Origin: Triplophysa rosa
Taxonomy: Eukaryota; Chordata; Actinopteri; Cypriniformes; Nemacheilidae
Length of the DNA stretch: 64,000 nucleotides
Assembly (NCBI RefSeq): GCF_024868665.1
Contig: NC_079891.1
Span: forward strand, 28,373,642 to 28,437,641
Reading direction: 5' to 3'
Notes under the pieces: model-generated
Seen by the model: only the letters and a program-made list of their open reading frames with translations
Databases searched by the model: none
Told to the model about the DNA's origin: nothing
Part shown: piece by piece, positions 38,730 through 50,320 of the stretch
Layout of the letters: each line of letters begins with the position of its first letter
How positions within the stretch are numbered: the stretch's first letter is position 1
Program-made: the position numbers and the translations under genes

Positions 38730-39538
38730 AAATGCTTTCTTTGCAGTATTTAAGATCTGTAAACATTGTATCTTTTTTGTTATTTTGACCAGTTTGTCCC
38801 ATTTCAATTTTCTGCAAATAAATGCAGGTAACAAATTATATATTCATTTGGAATTTGGGAGAAATGTTGTCACTAGTTCACAGAATAAAACAACCAAAAA
38901 ATGATCATTTTACTTAAACATGTAGCTATATATAGTACATTCAGAAAGACTGAAAATAATTTTGGAGTGGTCTGTGTAAAGATGTAAAGATTGTTTTTGT
39001 AAACTACAACAAGCAAAGATTCAACATTAACTATTTAAGTCTATTGACTAGTGTGTATCGATGTCAAGTTAATTCCATTATTTATTTGGCTTCATTGCCA
39101 GGCAGTTGATTAACTCTCTTTGCTTTTTTGAGTTTGTTACCTTTTTCCCCAGTCTTTCACCCTTTTATCTCCTCCCTTTTCCTCTATCTCAGCATCTCTT
39201 TATCTCTTAATCACACTCCCTATCTATCGTTCTATCTATCTCTCCATCTTCTCTTTCATTCGTCCTCGGAGACCTTCTCTCTTTTCTTGGTGGTCGATGC
39301 ATGTTTCAGTATAAAACAAGGGAACGTTTTAAAAAGTGTTTCTGATTTGTCCTTCATGCCTCTCTTTAAGTGTATTTCTACAAAGCAGCCGTTTGTTCTC
39401 AAGCTATTTCATCTATCGTGTTAAAAAATTGCCCCCATGAAATGAAAGTTAGAGTACATTTGAACTACTGTTGTTTATTTTCCATTTCATCGACTTCATC
39501 GTTTTGTTCTTTGTTTTGTTCTTTGCGTGTGTGTGCAG
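38730..39538. other. End of presumed intron 1
   Basis: Non-coding; pyrimidine-rich from 39120. The last 60 bp are T-rich and end in GTGTGCAG, a good polypyrimidine tract and acceptor for the first tenm1 coding exon. Confidence 0.55.
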
Positions 39539-39827
39539 TGTGCTTTGAGTGAGTATTTCGGTTTACTGATTGTGTACGTGAGAGTGTGTGTGATATTGTG
39601 AAAGAAAGCAGAGATGGACGAGAAGCTGTACCAGTCTTTGGCGCGGCCCCACCCCGGCCTGGAGCTCAGTTACTCCAGCTCATCCGAGGATGAGGATGAG
39701 GATGGCACAAACCTTCATCACAAACACTACAGAGAGCCGCACATCCGTACAGACTACGAACCTGACCGCAGGTTCACCTACAACAGCCACAAAGTCCGAA
39801 GGAAACCCATGGAGCTGCCAAAGAAAG
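39539..39827 (+). CDS. tenm1: tenm1 first coding exon (5' UTR 39539-39613, coding 39614-39827)
   Basis: Teneurins are large type II transmembrane proteins for synaptic partner recognition; this exon encodes the cytoplasmic N-terminus. Coding starts at the ATG at 39614 (G at -3 and +4) and runs 71 codons plus one base to a GTATGA donor at 39828. The start MDEKLYQSLARPHPGLELSY, then the acidic run SSSSEDEDED at residues 21-30, then YREP..RTDYEPDRRFTYNS, follows the teneurin opening pattern (a 'P/YRSL' motif, 'YTSSS' plus an acidic run, then 'Y..ETL..Y....RM.YNS'). The basic cluster HKVRRKP near residue 60 sits where family members carry a nuclear localisation signal. The acceptor is a T-rich tract ending in CAG at 39536-39538, leaving 75 bp of leader with no further ATG. 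The paralogue call rests mainly on the next exon. The 5' boundary is a prediction. Confidence 0.87.
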
Positions 39828-41941
39828 GTATGACCTAAACGGTTTTTAATAGACTTTGTATCTTCGCATTAAAACTGGTGTCTTGTTTACTCACTGTAAA
39901 CCCGGATAAGTTGGCAATACTCAAACAAATCAAGGCAACTCGTTAAGTTTAGGAGGTTCTTTGTTTTAAGTAAGCAGAACTTTCAAATTTTGATTACTGT
40001 TAAACTAAAGTTCTTAATAAGTCTTTGTAATTGTGACTTTCATCCATTCATCCTTCTCATGAAATTAAGTAGACGGAACTCATTTTCTAAGTACACAAAT
40101 AAGTAATTTTAAGTTAACTAAACTCAATTCTTTCAGTTTCTTTATTTTACATATTTATTAGTCTTAATGTGCATAAATCAAACACCTTGACCTATGCAAC
40201 CCAAAATGAGCAAGAAGAGTCTGATCTCAGAACTGGCTTTAGCACTGTTATTGCTCACTGGGTGCACGTAGCCTCCCACAGCCTAAGCACATGCGCCACT
40301 CTTCTAAACAATGGTAACAACGAAACTGAAAAATATGTCAAAATCTTCAAAATATCCAAGATAAGTGAACATTAAACACTAACAAGACTTTAAGTTTACT
40401 GAAAAACACATAAAGTAATCATATTTTAAAATATACTCTTTTTTTTTTGTAAAGAAAAATGTTTAGTAAATTTCCTAGTGATCAAGGCAACACAAATTCA
40501 TCAAAAGATGATCAACTGATGGAAAAGCACCGGGCATGTTTCCTGATGTCCGGTGTAGTCAAACACACTTTCTGCATTATTAAAAGTTGATTCAGGTGTC
40601 TGGATTGCAGTAGTAAAGCGAAGCTGCTGTACAGTTTCAGTAAAGTGTGGCAGATCTGTAGTGTCTTTCACAATTAAGCACATACAAGACAGACATTAAT
40701 TCAAGATAGAAATTGCATTCAACATTTTTTGTCTGTGTTTGCGCCGCTTTTTGATTTGCATAATTCCTTTAGTGAGTTGGGTGGTAAAACAGTGCAGACT
40801 GCACAGGCAAACAAACGTCATCAGTGGGCACAATTCATTCTGGATTATAAGAATAACAATCACAAATGTATACAAATATTGTGAAGATGTGTTAAATTAT
40901 ATATTATAGAACTAATTAAAAGAAAGGGACTAAACAATGTTTTAATACAAATTTGATAATGCATAAGTCTATTTGATAGATAAAGAAGATAGATAAAAGA
41001 TAGAAAAACAATGATGTCGTTTTTTTAATTAATTTTATGGTATCACTTTAAAGAAGTGTTTAATTTGTTTACATGAGTTAACTACATTAACCTAAACTGG
41101 TTAGTTAAAGGTCCAAGCACTACAGTGGCTGACACATAGCTAAGATATTGTAACATTTTTGTTTCTTTAGATGTTTCTGTAGAAACAACATGGCGAATTC
41201 CATGTAAGGGGACTCCACACATGTCACTTAAGTTTGTATAGTCATACAGTTGTTTGTCATACGGCTGTCTGTCAAACTGCATTCTACTTTGTATAGAGTA
41301 CGCACCCAAGACTTCCACTCACCACACGTGGTGATGTGACAATAAAAGTGATTTTATTTTATTTAAATGAACTCTTATTCTAAAGTGTTACCAATTCTAT
41401 TGTTTCATTTCTACATTTAAATTAGCCTACGTAACAAGCAATGGATGGGCAAAATCGTAAATCTGTACCAGATTGTGAGAATGAGACAACAACAAATGAT
41501 GACAAATCATGGTATCGTAAGCATTCTTACGTTCCATCAAAAGGTGAAATAAGAAGTAAATAAAGAAATTAAGATCATAGTTCTAGAGACAACTCATTTT
41601 GTTTGTTGCTTTGATAGTTGCTTTAATTAAATATGGGATGTGATTTAATAAGAAACAGAATTATTTGAAAACTGTGTAAATTTAAATTAGCCATCAACAC
41701 ACACACACCAAACACCAAACACTATAACACTACTTTTCCATTAAATAATTATGGGCTCTATGTGTGTTTCACTTTTGAATAATGATATACAATTTAAATT
41801 GTAAAAAAAAAATTCTGCTCTCTTTGATATACCACATTCATGGAGGCCTCTTCACTTGTCTTGAGGGAGAAATATTTCCATTAATTAAGGAATTCCCCAT
41901 AACTAAACGACATAAACAAGCACATACTGTACTCACACACA

Positions 41942-42085
41942 GCGCGCTGATGAGCATGGCTGTACTTTCTGCACCTGCCTTTAAAAACATTCATGTTATT
42001 GTTAGCGGATAGATGAATATATTGATACGTATTGATTAGATTGGTAAGTTTAGTCTATAGGTTTGTTGTGTTTGACTTATTAGTG
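41942..42085 (+). repeat. Left arm of a 144-bp inverted repeat
   Basis: This arm begins GCGCGCTGATGAGCATGG and ends TTTGACTTATTAGTG. Reading it against the complement of 42754-42897 base by base gives 138 of 144 matches, no gaps. No 8-bp, TTAA or TAA duplication brackets the pair. Confidence 0.95.
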
Positions 42086-42753
42086 TGCTGCATGTGAATG
42101 TGTCATATGCCTGTTGTGTGTTTTGTCTGTGCGGTGTGGTACGAGAGTAATGTTAATGCATCGTGTGATGTGTTTTAGTGTCAGAGTGTGCATGGTTTTG
42201 CGCGTTGTGGTCTGTGAGCACTATTAACACACGCCAGCGGTTCGAACAGGTTACAGTGAGGATTTTTGTTTCCTCTATGGAATCATTCGAATGCTACATG
42301 CAGAACAAAACATTCTATTCCTGTTACCACGGAAACAGCTTTACAAGGAAAGACTGGTAGAGGGAGGGAGAGAGAGAAAGATGAAAACAGACACCCAAGC
42401 CTCCTACCCTGACTTTTCCATCTATGTCTGCTCATGGACGATATGTGTTTGAGTGTGCGTGGGTCAGGCCAAGAAGCGCGGAGGTCATGTTCTCAGTGAA
42501 GGACGGAGAAGTGCATCGTGGGCAATTAGTACTGAGATGATTAGAGCAGGGAGAGCGGTGAGAGGGGTCGCCACGGAGACAGAAGTCAGAGAGGTGGAGT
42601 AGAGAATGCTTAAGGACACTCAAGTAAAGAGCTTGCTGCTCTCTCTCTCTGTGTCTCTCTCACACACACACACACAAGAAAAGCAAGAAAATGTATATTC
42701 ATATGTGTAGATATGTGCGTGAAAAGGTAATCTGTATGGATACTAATAAGTAT

Positions 42754-42897
42754 CACTAATAAGTCAAACACAACAAACATATAGACTAAACTTACCAATC
42801 TAATCAATACATATCAATGTATCCATCTATCCGCTAACAATAACATGAATGTTTTTAAAGGCAGGTGCAGAAAGTACAGCCATGCTCATCGGCGTGC
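42754..42897 (-). repeat. Right arm of the 144-bp inverted repeat
   Basis: Complement of the left arm with six substitutions. The 668-bp spacer (42086-42753) is ordinary intron sequence with two X-box-like motifs and a CT/CA patch. In the tenm1 pre-mRNA the two arms could pair. Confidence 0.95.
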
Positions 42898-43256
42898 AAA
42901 TGAGGGAAATAGTGCAAGTGCACACACACACACACACTGGCAAGTGTGTGTAAACCCTCATGTCTCTTACTCTCTCTCTCTGAGATTCTTGAGGGAATTT
43001 AAATGGTTTTCACATTTTGTGCAGTTAAAAGCAAAATTCTTTTTGTAAAATATTTATTTGGGGTTTTCCAACCTATTCCTCATCTCTGAAGGGAGAAGAA
43101 AATGGTTTCTCAGTATAGCTCCAGAAATCTCTGCAGTCAGTACAGTTCAATAACTCCAGCACTGAACTCTATTCCACAAGCTTGCATCTGTAAAACTTTG
43201 ATTTGCGTGTACGATGAAATAAATGTCCGTGTACCTTTTTCTTTTCGGTTTCTCAG

Positions 43257-43520
43257 ATTTTAAGGAGCCCTCCCAGACTGCATTTCCTGATTTCCAGACG
43301 GAGCTTCACGCAGCCAATCAGGAGCTTGCATACCCGGGGGGCGTGTCTGCAGGTGTTGCCTCAGATCCTGAGTCAGAGGGCGGTGCCTCTCCCGACCACG
43401 CCTTGCGGTTGTGGATGCAGGAAGTCAAGTCAGAACACAGTTCTTGCCTGTCGAGCCGGGCAAACTCGGTTCTGTCCCTCACCGATACGGAACAGGAGCG
43501 CAAGTCTGAACCAGAGAACG
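43257..43520 (+). CDS. tenm1: tenm1 second coding exon, teneurin intracellular domain
   Basis: The exon follows a T-rich tract and TTTCTCAG acceptor and ends at a GTATGA donor (43521). Its first two bases complete the Asp codon begun by the G ending the previous exon, and it again ends one base into a codon, so the reading frame runs through both exons. It encodes 88 residues beginning [13 protein letters not shown]. The diagnostic block is [13 protein letters not shown], then [14 protein letters not shown] and [17 protein letters not shown]. All teneurins share the 'EGG.SP.HA.RLW' and 'SLTDT' parts; '[14 protein letters not shown]' is typical of teneurin-1, where teneurin-2, -3 and -4 have a 'SRRSSGLSSREN'-type version. 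Family members then have a proline-rich stretch and a single membrane span, which should lie downstream of this window. No frameshift or stop is seen. Confidence 0.93.
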
Positions 43521-44544
43521 GTATGAGATACAAGACGTTGGAGAGATTTTTATAGGTCAACCAGATTGTGGTAATGATGTTGTATAAAGGATATTTCATT
43601 CATGTGTGTGTGCGTGTGCATGTGGGTTACTCTAAAGTGCCCTCATCAGTGTATGACTTTACAATTTTAATGAGAGTTGCCGCAGAGGGAGATGCACACG
43701 CAGTATCTCCAGACCTACCAATCTAACTACACGCGCACACACACACGCACACAATTTCCTCTACGCTACTCACTGATGCAATATTTATGTGGAGCTCTAA
43801 TAACTACATTGGTGTGTAAACTACACTCCATTATCTCATGCACATACTCACAAACGCACATTAAGGTTATATTATTGTTAAACACACATACATTAGGTTA
43901 TATTTGATTGACCCCTGTGGGCGCGTTTAGACCATCTTCTTGGTAATTATTGGATACATCTGGCCGTGTCCTGCCCTCGTCTTCCTTCATAAAAAAATAA
44001 GGATTTAGAATTTTCTCCTGTCTTAAAGGTTCAGCTCACCAATAAAACATGATTCTGTCTTCATTTACTCACCCTTATGTATTTCAATATTTTCAGAAGA
44101 AAGTCATCATACTGTGCTGGTATGGAACTACATGAGGGTGTGTAAATAATGACAATATTTTCATCTTTGTGTGAACTCTTCCTTTAAGATTTGATTCCTG
44201 CGCCACTGTTGACTACAGCTGACTGAACTACTAAGAAAATCTTTTGACCTTTCCTGCTGACAAAATCATAACTTGCCTTCAACTACAAAGAGTCACATTT
44301 GAACCCTGAGCCTCGTTCATGTACTTTCTGTTAAGCACTACATCTGCACTAGATTTGTGTTGGCGCTTGTAGAGTTTTAGTGTTTTAACTGTAGCACTTG
44401 ACTTGTATTTGCTATCTCTGCTTTGCATTTTTTATCCACTTACATAATGTACGCATTCCCTTACTGAGTTACTTTGATGTAAAAGTGTCTACTGAGAATA
44501 AACATTAAATATAAACGATGATAGGAGCCTAAAATGCTACCACT

Positions 44545-44581
<37 letters not shown>

Positions 44582-45177
44582 TTTTACACAAATACATATT
44601 TTTGTTTATAAATATAGTTTTTTACATATATCTTTTTAATATTTATAAATACTTATATATTTAATACATATAAATACACCCTATAAATCCATCAGTAATT
44701 TTCAAAAATTGTAACTGTATTTTTTTGTTATTATTATATTACATATACAGTACATTTACATAGACAAAGAGAGAGAAAATAATTTTGTATATTATATATT
44801 CTTCCGCTTCAAGCTCTTGGAATTGTGTGATTATCTAACATAAGTGGTTGTTTCTTGACTTTTTTTTCGAAATCTATACATTACCATTTAAAAGTTTAGA
44901 ATCACTCGACTATAATGTATCACATGATCTAATCTGAAAGTTTATGCCTAAATGTTTTAAAATATTTTTGTAGATAAAATACTTTTTGATTAATTTCTTT
45001 CATCATATCATTGTATTTTTCCTACTATGGTAGTCAATGGGGGGCAAAATCTTTGACTCAAAACTAGGTTATTTATATGAATCTTGTAAACCCGCAGAGT
45101 ATTTTTTCCGTGGTGGGGTCTTAGACGTCTACTCTCGAGCTTCTGGAACGTCTTTGGTCCAGCACCTGGATTCTGTT
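43521..45177. other. tenm1: tenm1 intron after second coding exon, first part
   Basis: Non-coding. It contains CA patches, the small TTAA MITE at 44023-44187 and an AT dinucleotide run near 44550-44579. ACATTACCATTTAAAAGTTT near 44879 resembles a Tc1-type terminus. Confidence 0.5.
44023..44187. mobile_element. TTAA-flanked MITE, short copy, 165 bp
   Basis: TTAAAGGTTCAGCTCACCAA at the left and GTGTGAACTCTTCCTTTAA at the right, with ATTTACTCACCCTTATG inside, match the family of 22934-23233 with a deleted centre. Confidence 0.75.
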
Positions 45178-45555
45178 GGCCAACCAGAATCAAGCTAACA
45201 GCGTCGTCTTTTTTAGTCTTTGGGCCAACAACACTCAGCATTGTCTTTATTTTGGTCCTTGGGCAAACCAGAATCAAGATAGCAGCATCGTCTTTTTTTG
45301 GTCGTTGGGCTAACCAGAATCAAGATAACAGCATCGTCTTTTTTTGGTCCTTGGGCAAACCAGAATCAAGATAACAGCATCGTCCTTTTTTGGTCGTTGG
45401 GCTAACCAGAATCAAGATAACAGCATCGTCCTTTTTTGGTCGTTGGGCTAACCAGAATCAAGATAACAGCATCGTCCTTTTTTGGTCGTTGGGCCAACTA
45501 GAATCAAGATAACAGCATCGTCCTTTTTTGGTCGTTGGGCCAACTAGAATCACTC
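45178..45555. repeat. 46-bp minisatellite, about 8 copies
   Basis: The phrase CAGAATCAAGATAACAGC recurs at 45185, 45269, 45315, 45361, 45407 and 45453, with the variant TAGAATC at 45499 and 45545. Spacing is exactly 46 bp except for one decayed short unit at about 45231-45268. Central units are nearly identical; the left end is most diverged. Because 46 is not a multiple of three, ORFs across it change frame each unit. Confidence 0.96.
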
Positions 45556-45753
45556 GTTCTAAATAACGCATGATGTTTGCGCCCGTGAAAAGCATTGCTG
45601 AAAGGGACGAACGCAAAGTATCGTCTCGGATAAAGAGAATATGGCGTTGATATTTATTATTCAGTTCGCCCATGTGATCGAAACGGCTATGTTATGAGAG
45701 ACAGTTGCCAGTCTCCCTTTCGAATTTCCTTTTCTAGAGCTCTGCCCTTCTAA

Positions 45754-46155
45754 GGCCTAGTCCACACGTACACAGGTATTTTTATAAACCGTTTTTCTGT
45801 TTATAAAAGAGTTTTTCCTTCCTCGTTTAAAAAAAACCCTGCATCCACACGAAAATGCAAATACACGCTATAAAGCGCTGTCAAATACATGCCAAACCAA
45901 CAAGTGGCGATATAACCCTAACCATAAAGCCGTGTTGGCCAATCAGAAGCCTGGAATCTGATGTCAAACAAAGGAGATAGCGGCACGCATTCCTATGTCA
46001 TACGCCAAATCTCTCTTTCTAAAAATCTTCACCCTGGCAGGAGTTTTCAAAATTTCGGTTTCAGTGACCGAGTACTGCGTTTGCTTGTGGACGAACGACC
46101 AAACCGCATAAAAAACGGTGGTTTTGAAAATACCCGTGTTCATGTGGACAGGGCC
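45754..46155. mobile_element. PIF/Harbinger-like MITE, 402 bp
   Basis: Left end GGCCTAGTCCACACGTACAC; right-end complement GGCCCTGTCCACATGAACAC, continuing with GGTATTTT on both. A 3-bp TAA lies at 45751-45753 and 46156-46158, the duplication type of Harbinger transposons. Confidence 0.85.
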
Positions 46156-46158
46156 TAA

Positions 46159-46925
46159 GGGCGTTTTCACACATAAGGGTTTGTTTCGAAACCTGGTGCG
46201 TTTTCTCTCTTGGTTCGATTCGTTTAGGCATATGTGAACACGGCAATCGCGCTAGGATCCGCCCCAAAACAATCGCTCCAAGACCGCCTGAACAAGGTGG
46301 TCTCGACCCGATTGCAAACGAACTCTGGAGTGGTTCGGTAGACGTGTGAAAGCCATCCGACCCAACGGACCAACGAACCAGACTGTATCACAATGTATGA
46401 TGGGTAATTATGTAAAGTTGCGTGACGCAAAAGGGATTGTTTTGCTAATGGCTCCCTGTAACAATGTTCAAAGTAAGGAAGGAAGGAAGCGGCAACCGGC
46501 GAACGTTAAACCAAACTTTTAATAAAATAAACAAACAACAAAACGAAAGTAAAGTGCTGACAGCTCCCTCACAGTCGACTGCCGGCCACACAAACACAAT
46601 AAAACATAACATAAAATCCAGGCCTGGTTCTCTCTCATCCTTCTCCTCCTTTTATGCTTCTCGAGCTCCGCTGTGAGAGACGCGAGACCGGTGCAACGCG
46701 CAGCTGATGCTCATTATCACTCGCGTTACCGGCCGGAAAATAAACAGATGCACTCTGACCAATCGAAGGAGAGTTTACTTGCACGTGACTTTTATTAACA
46801 AAGTTTGGTCCGTTTGGAAATATTGCCTTGTGAATGCGAACCGAACTAAAATAAATTTCAATATTGTAGCGATTTAACCCCCGGTTTCGGAACAAAGCAA
46901 TCGATACACAGGTGTGAAAACGCCC
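46159..46925. mobile_element. PIF/Harbinger-like MITE, 767 bp
   Basis: Left end GGGCGTTTTCACACATAAGG; right-end complement GGGCGTTTTCACACCTGTG. TAA lies at 46156-46158 and 46926-46928. The left TAA is shared with the neighbouring element. No transposase or Myb-like ORF was recognised. Confidence 0.87.
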
Positions 46926-46928
46926 TAA

Positions 46929-47967
46929 GTGAGTAAGGCACTTGGGTGCAATTGATATTCGTCCGAAGTTTTAGTCACAGAAGCTGTAGTTTACAGATGA
47001 TATTTAATAACTATTTTAGAGACCGATCAATTCGCTTCATAATACATTACTGTATGTCGTCAGGAGCTGCGCCGATTACTTTTGTATTGCTTGTATCTGC
47101 TATTTGAACTTTCTTTTTATGAAAGCTCTTAATAACTCTTTTTTTTCTTTTTGAGCTCTTATAACTCGTATCAATCAGGTTCTGCACTTTATCTCTTAAT
47201 AACTCTTTTAACATTAGTCCCGCAGTTTATTTTCTCAATCCTGCATGTTTTAAAACCAAAACCAAATTGCTTCCGATGGACACGCATGCTTTGTATTAGG
47301 AAAGACTTAGGAAGGTGCACCTCTCAGAAAACGTCGACAAATAAAGATCATTATAGATGTTTAATTACGACTTGGCGCATTGGGATCGCGAGACGAGGGC
47401 AATGTATTTTTTTTATGAAAATCTCAAATTCGACCAAAATTCAAAAAACTTGTGCATGCCGAAGAATTGCAATTGCACAATAGCTATCACCTTTTTCGCC
47501 CCTTCTGAGTTTGCTGGTCTGGTTTACAAATTCTATGCAAAGAATATTAGTGACCATGCAACTATAAACCTATTTTAAATAAACAATAAAATGACATTGT
47601 AAACATAATTTGTATATTGTATATTATAAATATATTTGTTTTTTTCCATCATAAACGAGGATTTCTCTGTTTAGAAATGTACAGTAGGCACAAAAAATGC
47701 AAGCATCTCAAAGAGGAGTCTTGTAAAACTAAATGCAGTGAAACTGCATGGAATCTTGACAAACATTAGAAGTGGATTCCTAGATATAAATGAAATGCTA
47801 TGTAGTGTGGTCCCTCAGGAGAGCATTTTTTAAATCCAGCTGCTACATTCAGACACAATGTGATGAAAATCGTGACAAAACCTTTTGTCATCTCGACTCA
47901 AAGGACCATAAAGATCTCTAGGTACATCGTGTTTTGCATCCTTCTGAGGAAGCAGTGAAAGTGCTCG

Positions 47968-48016
<49 letters not shown>

Positions 48017-49195
48017 CTCTCTCATAAAAAGATGGATGATGTATAGATACCATCTTTGTGTCCAGCGATCTAATTTATTTCTCTTGATACAATAGATCCA
48101 AATTAAAATTAATTACAAAGGCTGGGCAGAGGCATTACGTCCAGACTCTATTGTCTGTGCGTGCGTGTGGTCAGGTAAGAGAAGTGAGCTTACTTCACTT
48201 AAACATTTTAACATTTGAAGTCGGTTCAGAGGTTCTTTTAGTAACAAGAGCTTCTCCACTGAACTGCTGCGTAACTCTGTCACTAAAATATACTGTAACT
48301 GTTCATACAGAGAACATAAAGCCAATTACACAGTGTGGATGTTTGTGGTCATTGAGCCAAAACTATGAGGAAGCTGCGTGTAAGACCCTACTGATCACGA
48401 CTGGAGCTCTGTGGCTGTGTGTCCATGTCTGTTATCTTTGAGGCTTTCTCTATGCTTACTTAACTTTTTACTTCACTTTTATTATATTTATATTTTTTGG
48501 CCATGGCTGTCTATAAGCTCATTTTTCAGTTTTTACTAAAAGAACAATCCAGTTAGAAAAATCGTCATTCATAAAAATGAGAGCAATACACACCATCATA
48601 CTAACTACATTTCTGTGCAACATGACCCTTATCTTTATCGCAATGGCCAGTGATGGCCACATGCCACTTTGAAGCATAGATTCCTGACTGCTTTTTAAAA
48701 TCTTCAGCACCTGTGTTATCTGTCTCCTGAGAACGGCGGTCACCGCAGCCATCGCAGGTACTAAAAGAGCATTTTCCTGTCGGGAGACATGCTCGCCCTC
48801 TGGACCCGAGGCGCAGGCACGGACTGCCGATAAATGCTGCAGTTTGTTCTTCAAAAAATGGCAGACTGCAGATCACACAGCCGCAGTAAATTCATTAACA
48901 TGCTAAAGGTTTTTAATTTACTAATTCCTGAAAAGGTAAAATGAGATTATGCTGAAAGTCAAAGGTTATGGAATTGAGACAGACGCGCAGCGGTGAAAAC
49001 AGGATGTACGATGATCAGACAGTAATACAATTAATCCAATGACTGTCGGCGGGAATTGAAAAACTATCTATCCGCTGTACAAATTGAGCATGAGGGAGCA
49101 GCCATTTACCACACTTCACATGATGTGTGTGTGAAATAAGATTCGACCGTGTAAGCATCATTCTTCAAGACAGGAGTGTGTAAATGCATTCGACA
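46929..49195. other. tenm1: tenm1 intron: non-coding
   Basis: No supported exon. The ORFs at 47151-47578 and 48151-48876 (both strands) have no domain signal. There is one CT microsatellite. Confidence 0.4.
47969..48013. repeat. (CT)n microsatellite
   Basis: About 22 CT units. Confidence 0.96.
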
Positions 49196-49403
49196 TTTAA
49201 CCCTTCTGTGAAACACAGAAGAAGATATTTTGAGAAATGTCTGAGTGGTTTTGTGTCCATTCAATGGAAGTCAATGTATGCCAATGTTGTTTGGTTACCA
49301 ACTTTCTTTAAAATATCTTCTGTTGTGTTCTGCAGAAGAAAGAAAGTGATACGGGATTGGAATGACAAAAACATTTTCATCTTTAGGTGAACTATCCTTT
49401 TAA
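49196..49403. mobile_element. TTAA MITE, left end truncated
   Basis: AAGAAGATATTTTGAGAAAT and a mirrored AAAATATCTTCTGTTGTGTT surround the middle, and the right end ACATTTTCATCTTTAGGTGA followed by ACTATCCTTTTAA matches the family terminus. The left terminal module is missing. Confidence 0.6.
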
Positions 49404-49875
49404 TCTTGCTGGATTACAGGCACGCCCGTGTGTGTTATATGTATCTTTAAAGGCCATTATTTTTCACTACACTATAAAAAGGCATTTTTTCTGCCACACA
49501 ACTCAGCAGAATATATGTGTATCTACACTCTGCCCACGTAGCCATGCCCCCCACGCCACAGTCACACCTCCCCCTGAATTGAATTATGACTCCCACAAAC
49601 TCATATGAATACAGAAAAGACTGAGATAGAAAAAAAACGAATCTAACTTGTCTTTCTATCTGTATTTTTCTATCTCCCACCCTTCATCTTCTCATTTAAT
49701 AGCAGTGGAACTGGCCCTCATTTCCTATTCAGACTGAAATACTCTTTTATTTGTTCCATCCGTTTTTTTGTTCGGTTATTTATTTATTTGTTTCTTTATC
49801 CTCTGACAGGAAATTGTCAGAGGTACAAATTAGAATAAAATGACCTCCCCCTCTCTGTGTCTCTTCCTTCCTTCC

Positions 49876-49879
<4 letters not shown>

Positions 49880-49909
<30 letters not shown>
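49880..49909. repeat. (CT)n microsatellite
   Basis: About 15 CT units preceded by CCTT repeats. Confidence 0.93.
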
Positions 49910-49911
<2 letters not shown>

Positions 49912-50320
49912 CTCTGCCTCGCAGTAAGATTACTCTATTAATTCTTTATGCTTGTAGGTGGCAAAGATTCCGGATCTGAAATGATGGATTTTCACCTATG
50001 AATTAATTTCATCTCTGTCATTTAAAGTTCAGGCATCAGAGCTGTCATTCCCATACCGTCGGTTTTGAAGCAAACGAGGCAGATGGGAGGCGAGCGAGAG
50101 AAAGATGAGTGGATGAAGGGAAAGAGGACATGAGGTTTTCCACTCCTGTGGGAGATGGGCAATAAATTCTCGGTTTGTTGTGGGTTAGATGTGCATAGAC
50201 AACAACAGAAGCCCTGTTAACTAATAGAACTTTGTCAATCGTTTGAGTCAGCTGTCAATCGAACAAACACTCACACGGAAAGCGGTAATCATAAAATGGC
50301 TAGCGCCCACTTAACTCTCT

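Larger units (their letters stand above)
39828..43256 (+). other. tenm1: tenm1 intron between the two coding exons
   Basis: GT...AG intron, 3429 bp, interrupting a codon after its first base. It is AT-rich without a recognised additional exon. Around 41280-41365 is AATAAAAGTGATTTTATTTT, like a LINE 3' tail. The main structure is the inverted repeat 41942-42085 / 42754-42897. Confidence 0.85.

Noticed and set aside
45178..45555. Regular 46-bp repeats that might suggest a CRISPR array
   Set aside because: The units are directly head to tail with no variable spacers, and the DNA is vertebrate. It is a minisatellite.
48519..48876. Two overlapping minus-strand ORFs of 111 and 91 codons
   Set aside because: Two frames open at once without any family motif indicates chance; no splice context supports an exon.
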